This document shows, one piece after another, positions 55,865-64,000 of a DNA stretch of 64,000 nucleotides; the first letter of the stretch is position 1; each line of letters starts with the position of its first letter. This DNA is from CAYYYP01 sp964475985. Its GTDB lineage: Bacteria > Bdellovibrionota > UBA1018 > CAYHWW01. The notes beneath the pieces are model-generated. The model saw nothing but the letters and a program-made list of their open reading frames with translations. It did no database searches and was not told the origin of the DNA. The stretch covers positions 1 through 64,000 of the forward strand of contig CAYYYP010000005.1 of assembly GCA_964475985.1 (NCBI GenBank). Reading direction: 5' to 3'. The position numbers and the translations under genes were made by a program.

Positions 55865-56429
55865 TCTGGATTTCTGAGATACGGACCAAGGATTCCAATT
55901 CTACGCCGATTTTCGCCATGGATTCCCGCCCTCCTTGTTCGCGATCCAAAACACAAACCGCATGTCGAACAACGAACCCTGCCTCTTTCAAAATCTCGAT
56001 GCTTTTTACGCTAGAGCCTCCGGTAGTAACGACATCCTCTACCAAAAGAATAGGTTTAGTTTTTTCCTTAGCTAAGTTTGCGATCCCCTCAATCCAAAGG
56101 GAGGTGCCGTGTTTTTTTGGCTCCTTGCGCAGTATGAGAGCCGGCACCGTGGTTTGAAAATCCCGCATGGCATAGAGGCTAAGCCCCGTCGTCAACGGAT
56201 CGGCGCCTAAGGTTGGGCCCGCCACCGCTAGAAATCCTTCGGGCCAACCCCATTTTTTGGTTTTCTCAGCGATGAGTTTCAAAGTGACATCGAGCCCTTC
56301 TGGCCAAAGGGTGACGTTCTTCATGTCGACGTAATAAGAACTTTCCTGACCGGAAGTTAAAATGAATTTTCCTTCTTTATAGGCACGCTCTCGAATTAAT
56401 TGCGTGAGCCGTAACTTTAGGTCACTCAT
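55848..56429 (-). CDS. pyrE: orotate phosphoribosyltransferase
   Basis: 193 residues, normal for OPRT. It joins orotate to PRPP in pyrimidine synthesis. The PRPP motif is LLVEDVVTTGGSS, and LTSGQESSYYVDMKNVTL at the N-terminus is the family signature. The ATG lies one base after the stop of the upstream hydrolase gene. Confidence 0.95.
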   Translation of the reverse strand: MSDLKLRLTQLIRERAYKEGKFILTSGQESSYYVDMKNVTLWPEGLDVTLKLIAEKTKKWGWPEGFLAVAGPTLGADPLTTGLSLYAMRDFQTTVPALILRKEPKKHGTSLWIEGIANLAKEKTKPILLVEDVVTTGGSSVKSIEILKEAGFVVRHAVCVLDREQGGRESMAKIGVELESLVRISEIQSGKNP

Positions 56430-56430
56430 C

Positions 56431-57333
56431 TTAAATTAAACCTCCACCGCTTTGTTCCATCCAATTGCGCACATCCCGGAAAACTTGATCTTTCTTAATT
56501 TCATGGTGCGCCTCATGATAAAAGCCAGGATACTTCTGCACCGTAAACTGCTTTTTAGAAGAGACTTTCCCTAATTGGTCTTCAATGAAGCTTAAGGCTT
56601 TTTCGGCATCCACCAACTCATCCGCCATCGGCACGAGAAACAATACCGGTATGGGAATCACGGCGTCTTTGTAGACATCTTCATGGGCTTTCAAAAGTTC
56701 GAAATAAAGCCGAGGGGTGCATTTATTATGGACGAGCCGGTCCTTCACATAATCCGCCACCACCCGCGAATCATGGGAAATATAGGAAGGATTAATTTCA
56801 TTTGAGAGTTGTAGCCGATCCAGCGTTCGTACCAGTACTTTAGCGGCTAAGGTTTTCCATTTCGGCACCGCTAAACGAATGCCCAAAAAAGGGGAGGAAA
56901 GTACCGCGGCCTTAAGTTCCGGGAATTGCCCCGCGAACTTCTGCAAAAATCTAAGTCCGATCAGGCTGCCCATGCTGTGGGCATAGAGAAATACATTTTG
57001 CTTTTTTCCCTTCGAGGACTCTTTCATCCATCTTAGGACCCGGCCAACGTCAGATAAAAAATCATCAAAGGAATCTACATGTCCACGAATCCCGCTGGAG
57101 CGCCCGTGACCTCGCAGATCAAAGGCCACGATCCGATTAAAGCTCGAACCTAACCCCTCAATCACAGAATCATAGCGGCTCGAGTGTTCGCCCATGCCAT
57201 GTATGATCAGAAGCTCGCGGGAAGTATCCCCAGGCAAAGAACCTAAGGAGCCGGCCCAAGTCTGGGTAAAAATTTTTGGGTCTCCAGCTGACTCCAGTAA
57301 AAAAGTTTCAGGGAGAGGTTTTGAGATAGTCAT
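56431..57333 (-). CDS. alpha/beta hydrolase, lysophospholipase-like
   Basis: About 300 residues from the ATG at 57333; the longer frame to 57477 lies inside the PilZ gene in another frame and is not protein-like. The fold markers are IIHGMGEHSSRY, FDLRGHGRSSG and the nucleophile elbow AHSMGSLIGLR, which together are typical of monoacylglycerol lipase/lysophospholipase (Hydrolase_4) proteins. A late FYHEAHHE gives the histidine of the triad. No signal peptide is seen. The gene overlaps the PilZ gene by 26 bases. Confidence 0.8.
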   Translation of the reverse strand: MTISKPLPETFLLESAGDPKIFTQTWAGSLGSLPGDTSRELLIIHGMGEHSSRYDSVIEGLGSSFNRIVAFDLRGHGRSSGIRGHVDSFDDFLSDVGRVLRWMKESSKGKKQNVFLYAHSMGSLIGLRFLQKFAGQFPELKAAVLSSPFLGIRLAVPKWKTLAAKVLVRTLDRLQLSNEINPSYISHDSRVVADYVKDRLVHNKCTPRLYFELLKAHEDVYKDAVIPIPVLFLVPMADELVDAEKALSFIEDQLGKVSSKKQFTVQKYPGFYHEAHHEIKKDQVFRDVRNWMEQSGGGLI

Positions 57334-58204
57334 CAATTGCCTTTTTCGCCTCCGGGGAAAGCTTTGTAAACCGGAATGAGAAGCCCCTTCCGTCTTCAAG
57401 GATCCGAACGATCTCACCCTCAGCCACAAAACCCTTAAATTCGTCGGCATCGGTGGACTTTGCTGCACCAGGGCCATTGGGACTAACGTTAAGTTTTATT
57501 TTTTCTCCCAGTTCTCCAGGGATGCGATCCGTCAGTACCTGCATACCTCCCATGGAAATATCCCGGCACATCGCAATGACTAAATCTTTCTCATTGTGGA
57601 TGAAAAGTTTGGCCACTAACGGCTTGCGTGGGCTTCTGCGACGTTCCGCTTTTTTGCCGCTCGGCACGGGAGGCGGCGCTTGCGTATTTTTTTTTGTGGG
57701 ACGCATGGATTCCAATGCATCCGCAAGTTCGTCTACTTCCTTAAGTGGCTTCCAATTGCTAAACCCTTGGCGCCAAACAAAATCGGTTTCAGCGATGTTT
57801 TGGCTTTGCAAACTCTGCTGAAGCTCTGCTTGCGAAAATGGCCCAAACTGGGTGTCATGAGCATATATAAACCAAGCATGCACGGGCGTGTCCGGAGTTT
57901 TGGCCGTAGGCGTTTTCGGACTTTGATTTTTTTTCGCTTTTTCAACGGCTAACCTAGCCTGAATTTTTTCTAAGGATGATTTGCCGGGCGCCTGGGGAAC
58001 CAACGCAAGAAATTCAGGGACGTCCAAGATACGCTTCCAATCACTCCAACCTTCTTGCCAAAGAAAGTTACCTACGGAACATTCCTTCCGCGAAATGCGC
58101 TCAAAAACTTCCTTTTCGGTGAGCGGGCCCTGGGCTTTGCCTTCTAGGGCCAAGAAGTAGCGTCGTATTTTGCCATCAAACAAAAGTGCCGAGGTGTTTT
58201 CCAT
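57308..58204 (-). CDS. GYF-GYF-PilZ c-di-GMP receptor
   Basis: 298 residues. Two GYF_2 domains come first (about 15-65 with LEGKAQGPLTEKEV and FLWQEGWSDW; about 110-160 with DTQFGPFSQAEL and FVWRQGFSNW). A Lys/Pro linker follows, then a PilZ domain from about 185. The c-di-GMP binding residues are present: R189-x3-R193 in RRRSPRK and D215-x-S-x-x-G220 in DISMGG. It probably relays c-di-GMP to a proline-rich partner bound by the GYF domains; the partner is unknown. It leads the cluster of hydrolase, pyrE and lipoprotein genes. Confidence 0.88.
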   Translation of the reverse strand: MENTSALLFDGKIRRYFLALEGKAQGPLTEKEVFERISRKECSVGNFLWQEGWSDWKRILDVPEFLALVPQAPGKSSLEKIQARLAVEKAKKNQSPKTPTAKTPDTPVHAWFIYAHDTQFGPFSQAELQQSLQSQNIAETDFVWRQGFSNWKPLKEVDELADALESMRPTKKNTQAPPPVPSGKKAERRRSPRKPLVAKLFIHNEKDLVIAMCRDISMGGMQVLTDRIPGELGEKIKLNVSPNGPGAAKSTDADEFKGFVAEGEIVRILEDGRGFSFRFTKLSPEAKKAIDDYLKTSP

Positions 58205-58281
58205 AGCTCCATGATGCCGGCAAATAGAATCCTCCGTAAAGTGGGGATTTCAGAATTCATGAATTAGCGACCCTCAACGAA

Positions 58282-59256
58282 TTAGGGAATCGTAAGCCTT
58301 GCGCCGCCCTGAACGATGACGGTCATTTCATCTTGTCGAACATTGCTGTTACTCGGCGTACCCACCGCCGCTGCGGAATCGGCCCGGTCGAAGGAAGTAA
58401 GCACATTTACGAAGGGACCAATGGAAACACTTCGATTCAGGCGAAAGCGCGCTTCAGAATCAATTTCCAATCGATCAACGTCCGTTCCGTTGAACAAGGC
58501 GCCTTCTCCTCTAAAATTCATACCAAATAAATGTTCGTACTGAACATCGACGCGAATCCTTTGGCAGGCCACCAATGCTTCTGCACCAACTAAGGGCTGA
58601 AAAACCCCATTTGGCGTAGCATCCCGGGTCTGTTGAGTACCTAAGCTAAATCCGCCCTGTGCAAAAATATGCAACTGACATTTTGAATCGCCCAGTGGCC
58701 GAATTACCCCAATGAGGGCCGTCGGCCGCCAACCGAAACGATTACGCAGCGAGCCATTACTGGCAAACTGCGCTTCCATATCTAAGGGGGATACCGCCGC
58801 CCAAAAATTTTGATGCCTATCTAACGCCCAACGGAAACGGAACGTACGAAAATTAAAACTAGCGTAGCGTAGGCCATTACCAATGCCAGTCATGATGCGC
58901 CAATCTACCATGAACTCGACGCCATCGGCGGCAGCAAGCCTTACGCCTAAGGACGCCCCAAGGTCACTTGCAGCGTTGCCGGTCAAGGTTTGACCAGAAC
59001 CGTTCAAAGGAAAAACTCCGGCCCAGCCCACGCCTAATCTTGGCGAAATACCAACACTGTTAATGAACCGACTCTGGGGAACCACTAGGTCTACATTAGG
59101 AACTTCTGGTGGCCGAGTCGTAGGCACCGGAGTTTCTTCGCCTGGTTGGCCTTGGGGAGCTGGCTGGCCAAAACTCTGGGTTCCCAAAAGTAAAACCAAA
59201 CTCACCAAAATTAAACTTTTTACGCTGATTACCCTCTTTTTTAGCCGTAGAGACAT
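58282..59256 (-). CDS. outer-membrane beta-barrel-like protein
   Basis: 324 residues with a signal peptide (SLILVSLVLLLGTQSFG, cleavage before QPAPQ) and a Pro-rich linker (GEETPVPTTRPPEVPN). From about residue 60 the chain alternates in the way of transmembrane beta strands (RLGVGWAGVF, VEFMVDWRIMTG, NFRTFRFRWAL), so it is likely an outer-membrane barrel. No family is recognised. It lies 78 bases after the PilZ gene start on the upstream side and 71 bases downstream of the methyltransferase gene. Confidence 0.65.
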   Translation of the reverse strand: MSLRLKKRVISVKSLILVSLVLLLGTQSFGQPAPQGQPGEETPVPTTRPPEVPNVDLVVPQSRFINSVGISPRLGVGWAGVFPLNGSGQTLTGNAASDLGASLGVRLAAADGVEFMVDWRIMTGIGNGLRYASFNFRTFRFRWALDRHQNFWAAVSPLDMEAQFASNGSLRNRFGWRPTALIGVIRPLGDSKCQLHIFAQGGFSLGTQQTRDATPNGVFQPLVGAEALVACQRIRVDVQYEHLFGMNFRGEGALFNGTDVDRLEIDSEARFRLNRSVSIGPFVNVLTSFDRADSAAAVGTPSNSNVRQDEMTVIVQGGARLTIP

Positions 59257-59326
59257 GCTTTACTCCCCTCGCCTCTTTTGACATGCCACCCCATGGATTG
59301 CAAGGGCCGCCGCCAGTCTTAGCACC

Positions 59327-60421
59327 CTAAGCCTTAACCGCAATGACTACGGTGTTTAAATCCCCCAGGTTCTCCGCGGTTTTTACGACAAATCCTGCGG
59401 CCTCAAAACGCCTGCGCGCAAGGGCCGGCGTCCACAGACTTTTGTGCTGGTTGCTCATATCCCAGAGATGCGCCGTAGACTGAGACCAACCGTACACGCA
59501 CTGAATGCAACTTTGTTCATCTAAGATGCCGTGATGCTCCACTTCACGGGTAAGATAATTAGGTAAATTAAAATAATTTATGCTAGCCGCAGTGGCTTCT
59601 AACCACCTTTCACCGAGGTGGAGGACGGCTTGTTTCGCATCGGGAATTCGCACTTTAACCACGGCGCCGGGCTTTAGGACTTCAAGCCAGCGGGTCAGCA
59701 TCTGTTTTATGGGCGTACCGGCCGGAATGTGTTCAAGTACATGGTTGGAGTAAATTTCGGAAACCTCACCGTGAGCGAAACGGCCTAAACTAATAATATT
59801 GTCCTTGATGTCTTGGATGCCGGCCCAGTCAACCCGGAGGTACCCTTCGTGAAATTCATCACCTGCCCCTAAGTTTAGCCGTACATTTTTATTGGTGTAC
59901 TGCTCTCGTTTTTTTTGCCTACGATCGCCTGAATCAAAGATGAATTTACGTAAGTTTCCGCTCCTTTTGCGAAACTTTTTACGACCGTCCCAAATTTTTT
60001 GCTCCAAATGACAAGCCCACATTTTCATGAACTTGGCAAAAGTGAACTGACTATCGGGGATTACACTAACCTGCCTAAAGCAGCGGTGCGCCTCCCCTTT
60101 GGGTAAGGAAAACTCGCCCTCGTCCTCTAAAACAAACCCCGTCGCATGAGCTACGCTTTTAAGTCTGGCCAAAGTCCACCCTGAATAGACGGGATTTCCT
60201 AGGGCATGATTGATGGGACCGTATAAAAGCACTTCTAAATCCTCATCATTTAAAATTTCGTTTTTGATCCTCTCTTTTAACGCCTGCAGATCTAGGAAGA
60301 GTAATGGGATTTTCTGGGGCGTATTTCTTGAATTGAAATAAACCTTAAGCCTGGTTTTTAAAAACCAAGGGTATATTTCGTGGTTTTTAAGCTCATGCAA
60401 TTGCTGGACGTTTACGCGCAT
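59327..60421 (-). CDS. SAM-dependent methyltransferase-like protein
   Basis: 364 residues. The C-terminal half is a class I methyltransferase with the SAM motif VRLNLGAGDEFHEGYLRVDW and the SNHVLEHI motif, typical of small-molecule or sugar methyltransferases (Methyltransf_11 group). The N-terminal 170 residues are unassigned, basic and helical. The substrate is unknown; no biosynthetic cluster is visible beside it. Confidence 0.75.
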   Translation of the reverse strand: MRVNVQQLHELKNHEIYPWFLKTRLKVYFNSRNTPQKIPLLFLDLQALKERIKNEILNDEDLEVLLYGPINHALGNPVYSGWTLARLKSVAHATGFVLEDEGEFSLPKGEAHRCFRQVSVIPDSQFTFAKFMKMWACHLEQKIWDGRKKFRKRSGNLRKFIFDSGDRRQKKREQYTNKNVRLNLGAGDEFHEGYLRVDWAGIQDIKDNIISLGRFAHGEVSEIYSNHVLEHIPAGTPIKQMLTRWLEVLKPGAVVKVRIPDAKQAVLHLGERWLEATAASINYFNLPNYLTREVEHHGILDEQSCIQCVYGWSQSTAHLWDMSNQHKSLWTPALARRRFEAAGFVVKTAENLGDLNTVVIAVKA

Positions 60422-60572
60422 GTCCAGAACCTAGACAGGGGCTCAGAAGTTGTACATTGAATTTACCGTTGGCAGAGTACCCATCGTCCTTAAAAAAACC
60501 TTAAATGCCCTCCCGTCCTCAAAAGCGCCATGGCATGGCCCTTGCCTTAAGCAAAGATTGAAGGTGCCCGCC

Positions 60573-61754
60573 ATGTTAAACATGCTCAATAATTTATCCC
60601 CTACAAGAAGTGCCGTGGTCCCCTGGGCCAAAGCCTGGTTACTGCTTACTTTAGCTTGTGCATTTACCGGCTGCGGCAAAGATGAGTTCGTAAAACAAGT
60701 TTACGAAACTAATAGTTCATCCCTAGGCGCCCAAGCGATCCCCGCGAAAACGGACATCCTTTTCGTAGTGGACAACTCGGCTTCCTTTACGACGGCCTAT
60801 ACAACCTTTCGAAACCAATTGAGTTCATTCGTAAATGGCTTAGTTTCTCAGGGCTGGGATTACCATATGGCAAGCATCCCGACTCATTCCTACGATGGCG
60901 CGCAGATCAGGCTGCAACAGATACTTACGGACCCTTACCTAAATACTCCCCGCCTCGCTTCCGGTACACCCAACCTAGGCTATACGGCTAATGGTGCCGT
61001 AACTGATCCAAGTCTTCTCATCACCAATCCTTCAAGCTTTCTTTTTCAATTCCCGGTGGTAACTAACTCAGCTTCCCTCGACTATGTTTTTCAGAACATC
61101 GATGCGGCCCTTTACGATTCCGCAAACCGTAACTCCCATTTCATTAGGAATGATTCCCTGGTCGTCATCATCGTAATTTCAAATGGCAATGATTCTTCCG
61201 GTGATACCGTGAGCGCTTGGGCTAACCGCCTGACCTTGCGGGTCGATGCCCAAGGAAGAGGCCAACGGATTAAATTTATCCCCCTAGTCTCCGGCAATTA
61301 TGTTCCCCCGGCCTCCGGCGCATGCTGGGGTGAGGGTGCCCAGGCGGGCCTTCGCTACTTAAATATGGCAAATATTTTTAACCCTAACATCGCGTTTGAT
61401 TTTTGTGGCGCAAGTTCCCAGGGGATCGAAAGCCTCATTGCTGGCCTGAATGCCCAATTACAGGCCGTGAAAAGAAATTTCGTAACACGCGCGATTTTCA
61501 TTCCTTACGCTCCCGTAGCGTCTAGCATCGAAATCACAAAACTTACGCCTAACGGACGTGGTGGATACACCGAACAATCCATTCCTAAAAATGACGCTCG
61601 CAACGGTTGGACTTACGAAGGTTACCGCGCAAACGAGTACACCATCATCGATCCATTTCCGGCCAATCAAAGTACCGGTTACATGATTGAGCTCCATGGT
61701 ACGGCCCAGCTTTCCGGAGACCAGACCTTCCGTATCAGCTACAGCCGTCAATAA
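60573..61754 (+). CDS. VWA-like lipoprotein
   Basis: About 393 residues from the ATG at 60573, which has GAAGG upstream; the frame is open to 60450. A signal peptide ends at FTGC (C34), suggesting a lipoprotein, though Phe at -3 is not ideal. A von Willebrand A-type domain follows with the metal-binding DxSxS motif DNSAS (67-71) in DILFVVDNSASFTTAYTTF. A later SLVVIIVISNGNDSSGDTV segment fits the fold. The C-terminal part is beta-rich. VWA domains mediate adhesion or protein contacts; the target is unknown. Confidence 0.72.
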   Translation: MLNMLNNLSPTRSAVVPWAKAWLLLTLACAFTGCGKDEFVKQVYETNSSSLGAQAIPAKTDILFVVDNSASFTTAYTTFRNQLSSFVNGLVSQGWDYHMASIPTHSYDGAQIRLQQILTDPYLNTPRLASGTPNLGYTANGAVTDPSLLITNPSSFLFQFPVVTNSASLDYVFQNIDAALYDSANRNSHFIRNDSLVVIIVISNGNDSSGDTVSAWANRLTLRVDAQGRGQRIKFIPLVSGNYVPPASGACWGEGAQAGLRYLNMANIFNPNIAFDFCGASSQGIESLIAGLNAQLQAVKRNFVTRAIFIPYAPVASSIEITKLTPNGRGGYTEQSIPKNDARNGWTYEGYRANEYTIIDPFPANQSTGYMIELHGTAQLSGDQTFRISYSRQ

Positions 61755-61797
61755 TTTTCATTCAATAATTTTTATATCTGCATTATCCTGAATAGAT

Positions 61798-62910
61798 ATG
61801 AGTCATAATGCCCTGATCGCCGTTGGCCTTTATGTCACCCTAATCGGTTTGCTGCTGATTCCCCAACTCGTGGGCGAAGATCCGGTGGAGCAGAAAACCC
61901 GAACGTTACCAAAAGCCATCACGAGGCTTTTCCCCCCGTCGGCCAGATGGGAGGCGCGCAGGCAGGCACTTTTCCTCCTTGCCGTGTTTCTCGTTTCGAT
62001 TGGGGTAGGCGAATTGGCATTGATGATCTCTCATCGCTGGCAAACAAAAATTCTTTCGCAAAATTTCTTAGCTCAATTTCGTATCGAAACTCCGGCCAGC
62101 CAGCTTGCTTTGACGATTGAGGAACCCACCGAAAAATTGTCTGAAACCACACCAGAAGGGCTAGAATTTAGACCCGCATCTGAAACCGTGCTTTGGGATC
62201 CGCTCAGTTTCTTAAGTTCCCTTGCCTATTTTGAGGAGTTTTCCCCGTCGGAAAAAATTTGGTTTTCCGAGCGCTTACCAAAACTATCCCTGCCCGATCT
62301 AAAACTTGAACCAAGACAAGCGGCGGTGGGCAGAGTTCCCCTGGAACTGCATATGGACCCCAGCGAAAAACTAGAAGACCTAAAGGCCGCCAAATTATTT
62401 CTCTCAAGACCCATCAGCCCGAAACTTTATCAAACCGAAGAAAAGCCGGTCTACGCCATTACCCCGTTAGCAAAAGCTAAGTTCATTGCGACCCTTAAAG
62501 CGCGCGATGAAAGGTGGGCGGCTTGGCTCATAAAAACTACGATGACGCTGCTGATCTGGTCGCTTCTGCCCCTCACTCTAGCGTTGTTAAATTTCCTCTA
62601 TCTAAAGCGCTCCCATGACCTCTGCCGTAAAATCGAGGAATTTAAAAATCTTCACCAGCGTGGAATTCCCTGGCAGGCTTTGCCCGAAGCAAAACTAAAA
62701 CTACAAAGCTTTTGGCTAAACTTTCGGCACGGGCCCCATACTTATCGCTGTAAAATAAAAGTAAGCTCACCTCCGGCATTAGGTAAAGCCACTAAGGAAG
62801 TGGGATTAGTGTATTACCGCGGAACGGAAAAACAACCTAAAGGCCGTTTTCTAAGGACTGAGAACTTACAAGTTTTTATACCCGATGCAGCCATTGCCGA
62901 CTTGCACTAG
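61798..62910 (+). CDS. membrane protein, unknown
   Basis: 370 residues. Two N-terminal membrane segments (LIAVGLYVTLIGLLLIP and ALFLLAVFLVSIGVGELAL) frame a short loop, and a third lies near residue 250 (MTLLIWSLLPLTLALLNFLYL). The 150 residues between the second and third are probably periplasmic. The C-terminus (KRSHDLCRKIEEFKN onward) is basic and probably cytosolic. No family is recognised. The stop is 4 bases from the convergent scoB stop. Confidence 0.55.
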   Translation: MSHNALIAVGLYVTLIGLLLIPQLVGEDPVEQKTRTLPKAITRLFPPSARWEARRQALFLLAVFLVSIGVGELALMISHRWQTKILSQNFLAQFRIETPASQLALTIEEPTEKLSETTPEGLEFRPASETVLWDPLSFLSSLAYFEEFSPSEKIWFSERLPKLSLPDLKLEPRQAAVGRVPLELHMDPSEKLEDLKAAKLFLSRPISPKLYQTEEKPVYAITPLAKAKFIATLKARDERWAAWLIKTTMTLLIWSLLPLTLALLNFLYLKRSHDLCRKIEEFKNLHQRGIPWQALPEAKLKLQSFWLNFRHGPHTYRCKIKVSSPPALGKATKEVGLVYYRGTEKQPKGRFLRTENLQVFIPDAAIADLH

Positions 62911-62914
62911 AAGA

Positions 62915-63589
62915 CTAGTCGATAATATTTGTAATTTTCGGGGCCAATGAAAACTCAGCTCCCGTAAACCTTTTGATCTCATCTAAGCTTACATCCTTGG
63001 CTTTTTCCTTAAGAACCAAACCTTCCGCGGTGACATCAAACACGGCATATTCCGTAACGATCATATGCACACATCGTTTTCCCGTAAGCGGAAGGGTGCA
63101 CTTTTTCAAAATCTTGCTGCTCCCATCTTTGGCAATATGTTGCATGGCCACGATGACCCGTTTGGCTCCAGCCACCAAGTCCATGGCGCCCCCCATTCCT
63201 TTAATGAGTTTGCCCGGCACCATCCAATTCGCGAGATTTCCTTCTTGATCTACTTCCATGGCGCCAAGGACCGTTAAATCCACGTGACCGCCGCGGATCA
63301 TAGCAAAGGAATCAGCGCTACTGAAATAGGCCGCCCCCGGCAGCGCGGTAACCGTTTGTTTTCCGGCGTTGATGAGGTCTGCATCAACCTTGTCTTCGGT
63401 AGGAAAGGGACCTAATCCAAGTAGCCCATTTTCTGACTGAAGAATGACCTTCACACCATCAGGAATGTAATTGGCCACGAGCGTTGGCATTCCGATGCCG
63501 AGATTCACATAAAATCCGTCCCGCAATTCTCTAGCGATACGTTGACAGATTTGTTCGCGACTTAAACCTTTGGGAATTTGCGTTTCCAT
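62915..63589 (-). CDS. scoB: 3-oxoacid CoA-transferase subunit B
   Basis: About 224 residues from the ATG at 63589; the longer frame to 63733 overlaps scoA and is not protein-like. The catalytic glutamate is E53 in QSENGLLGLG, the motif of this family. GKLIKGMGGAMDLVAGAKRV is also typical. With scoA it moves CoA from succinyl-CoA to acetoacetate in ketone or short-chain fatty-acid metabolism in the cytosol. Confidence 0.93.
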   Translation of the reverse strand: METQIPKGLSREQICQRIARELRDGFYVNLGIGMPTLVANYIPDGVKVILQSENGLLGLGPFPTEDKVDADLINAGKQTVTALPGAAYFSSADSFAMIRGGHVDLTVLGAMEVDQEGNLANWMVPGKLIKGMGGAMDLVAGAKRVIVAMQHIAKDGSSKILKKCTLPLTGKRCVHMIVTEYAVFDVTAEGLVLKEKAKDVSLDEIKRFTGAEFSLAPKITNIID

Positions 63590-63611
63590 ATTCGCCCTCA
63601 GCTTTCTTTGG

Positions 63612-64000
63612 TTAACGGGTTGACACGGTTCTTTGCTCAATCCGTTTTTCAAATTTTTCACCTTGAAAAATTCGTTGGACGTAAATTCCCGGTGTGTGGA
63701 TTTGGTCGGGATCAAGTTCTCCCACCTCCACAAGTTGTTCTACTTCCGCGATGGTGATTTTACCGGCCGTTGCTACCATGGGATTAAAGTTTCGTGCCGT
63801 CTTCCGGTAAATCAGATTCCCAAGTTTATCGCCTTTCCAGGCTTTAACGATGGCGAAATCTCCTAAAATACCCCGCTCAAGAATATATTCACGATCGCCA
63901 AATTTTTTTGACTCCTTGCCTTCCGCCACCACCGTGCCTACGCCCGTGGCGGTAAAAAAAGCCGGAATTCCGGCGCCACCGGCACGTATGCGTTCCGCCA
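63612..64000 (-). CDS. scoA: 3-oxoacid CoA-transferase subunit A, cut by window end
   Basis: The C-terminal 129 or so residues of the A subunit are present; the start lies beyond base 64000. The reading frame near the edge gives AERIRAGGAGIPAFFTATGVG, and then YILERGILGDFAIVKAWKGD, KTARNFNPMVATAGKITIAEVEQLV and LDPDQIHTPGIYVQRI, all standard for this family. It is 22 bases before scoB, so the two form an operon. The gene is incomplete because the window ends, not because it is broken. Confidence 0.93.
   Translation of the reverse strand, partial: AERIRAGGAGIPAFFTATGVGTVVAEGKESKKFGDREYILERGILGDFAIVKAWKGDKLGNLIYRKTARNFNPMVATAGKITIAEVEQLVEVGELDPDQIHTPGIYVQRIFQGEKFEKRIEQRTVSTR

Noticed and set aside
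57334..57477. N-terminal extension of the lysophospholipase-like protein
   Set aside because: It lies in another frame inside the PilZ gene and is Arg-rich without pattern; the ATG at 57333 fits the family.
1..64000. CRISPR array, prophage or insertion sequence
   Set aside because: No regularly spaced repeats, transposase or integrase genes, or phage structural genes were found anywhere in the window.

Overview
The window reads as chromosomal DNA of a free-living Gram-negative bacterium. It carries LptE, an MlaEFD-type lipid transporter, predicted outer-membrane barrels and many lipoproteins. My best guess at lineage is Bdellovibrionota or a related former deltaproteobacterial group. That rests on a system II cytochrome c maturation protein fused as ResB-CcsA, GYF_2/PilZ c-di-GMP proteins, HD-GYP proteins and an MCE protein with a beta-rich tail. 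It is an inference, because no 16S rRNA or other decisive marker is present. Genes are packed tightly: operon members often overlap by 4 bases (ATGA, GTGA, TTGA) and several convergent pairs are only 3-5 bases apart. I see no insertion sequence, prophage or CRISPR array.

Layout. 1-1150: a small lipoprotein gene, a gene-poor stretch with a probable frameshifted small gene, and tRNA-Leu(UAA). 1.3-8 kb: a DoxX protein and a SUF iron-sulfur operon (Rrf2 regulator, sufC, sufD, sufS, a sufU-sufT fusion, sufB). 8-19 kb: an M3 peptidase, an unknown secreted protein, a small P-loop kinase, a TPR protein, leuS, and several poorly known genes ending at a clear bidirectional terminator. 19-31 kb: a GAF/HD-GYP protein, psd, topA with an unusual C-terminal domain, apt, ccsBA, a tandem AHSA1 protein, a thioredoxin, bioY and rpsT.

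31-46 kb, minus strand, is the most distinctive block. It is a Pel-type exopolysaccharide operon in the order pelA (deacetylase part), pelB, pelD, pelE, an unknown helical-repeat gene, pelF, and pelG fused to a glycoside hydrolase domain. An HD-GYP gene, lptE and holA follow in the same direction with overlaps or tiny gaps. No pelC is seen. The two enzymatic halves of classical PelA therefore sit at opposite ends of the operon, and the hydrolase is attached to the inner-membrane transporter.

46-64 kb: a DUF721 protein, a TIG-type lipoprotein with an odd leader, an alr-mlaE-mlaF-mlaD-GYF operon, nadB, a pyrE cluster with envelope proteins and a lysophospholipase-like hydrolase, a GYF-GYF-PilZ protein, a barrel protein, a methyltransferase, a VWA-like lipoprotein, an unknown membrane protein, and scoB with a scoA cut by the window end.

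Functional links: at least four gene products can plausibly make contact with c-di-GMP (two HD-GYP proteins, a PelD and a PilZ protein), which fits regulated biofilm formation. CcsBA and the nearby thioredoxin fit cytochrome c maturation. The mla genes, lptE, psd and the lipoproteins serve the envelope.
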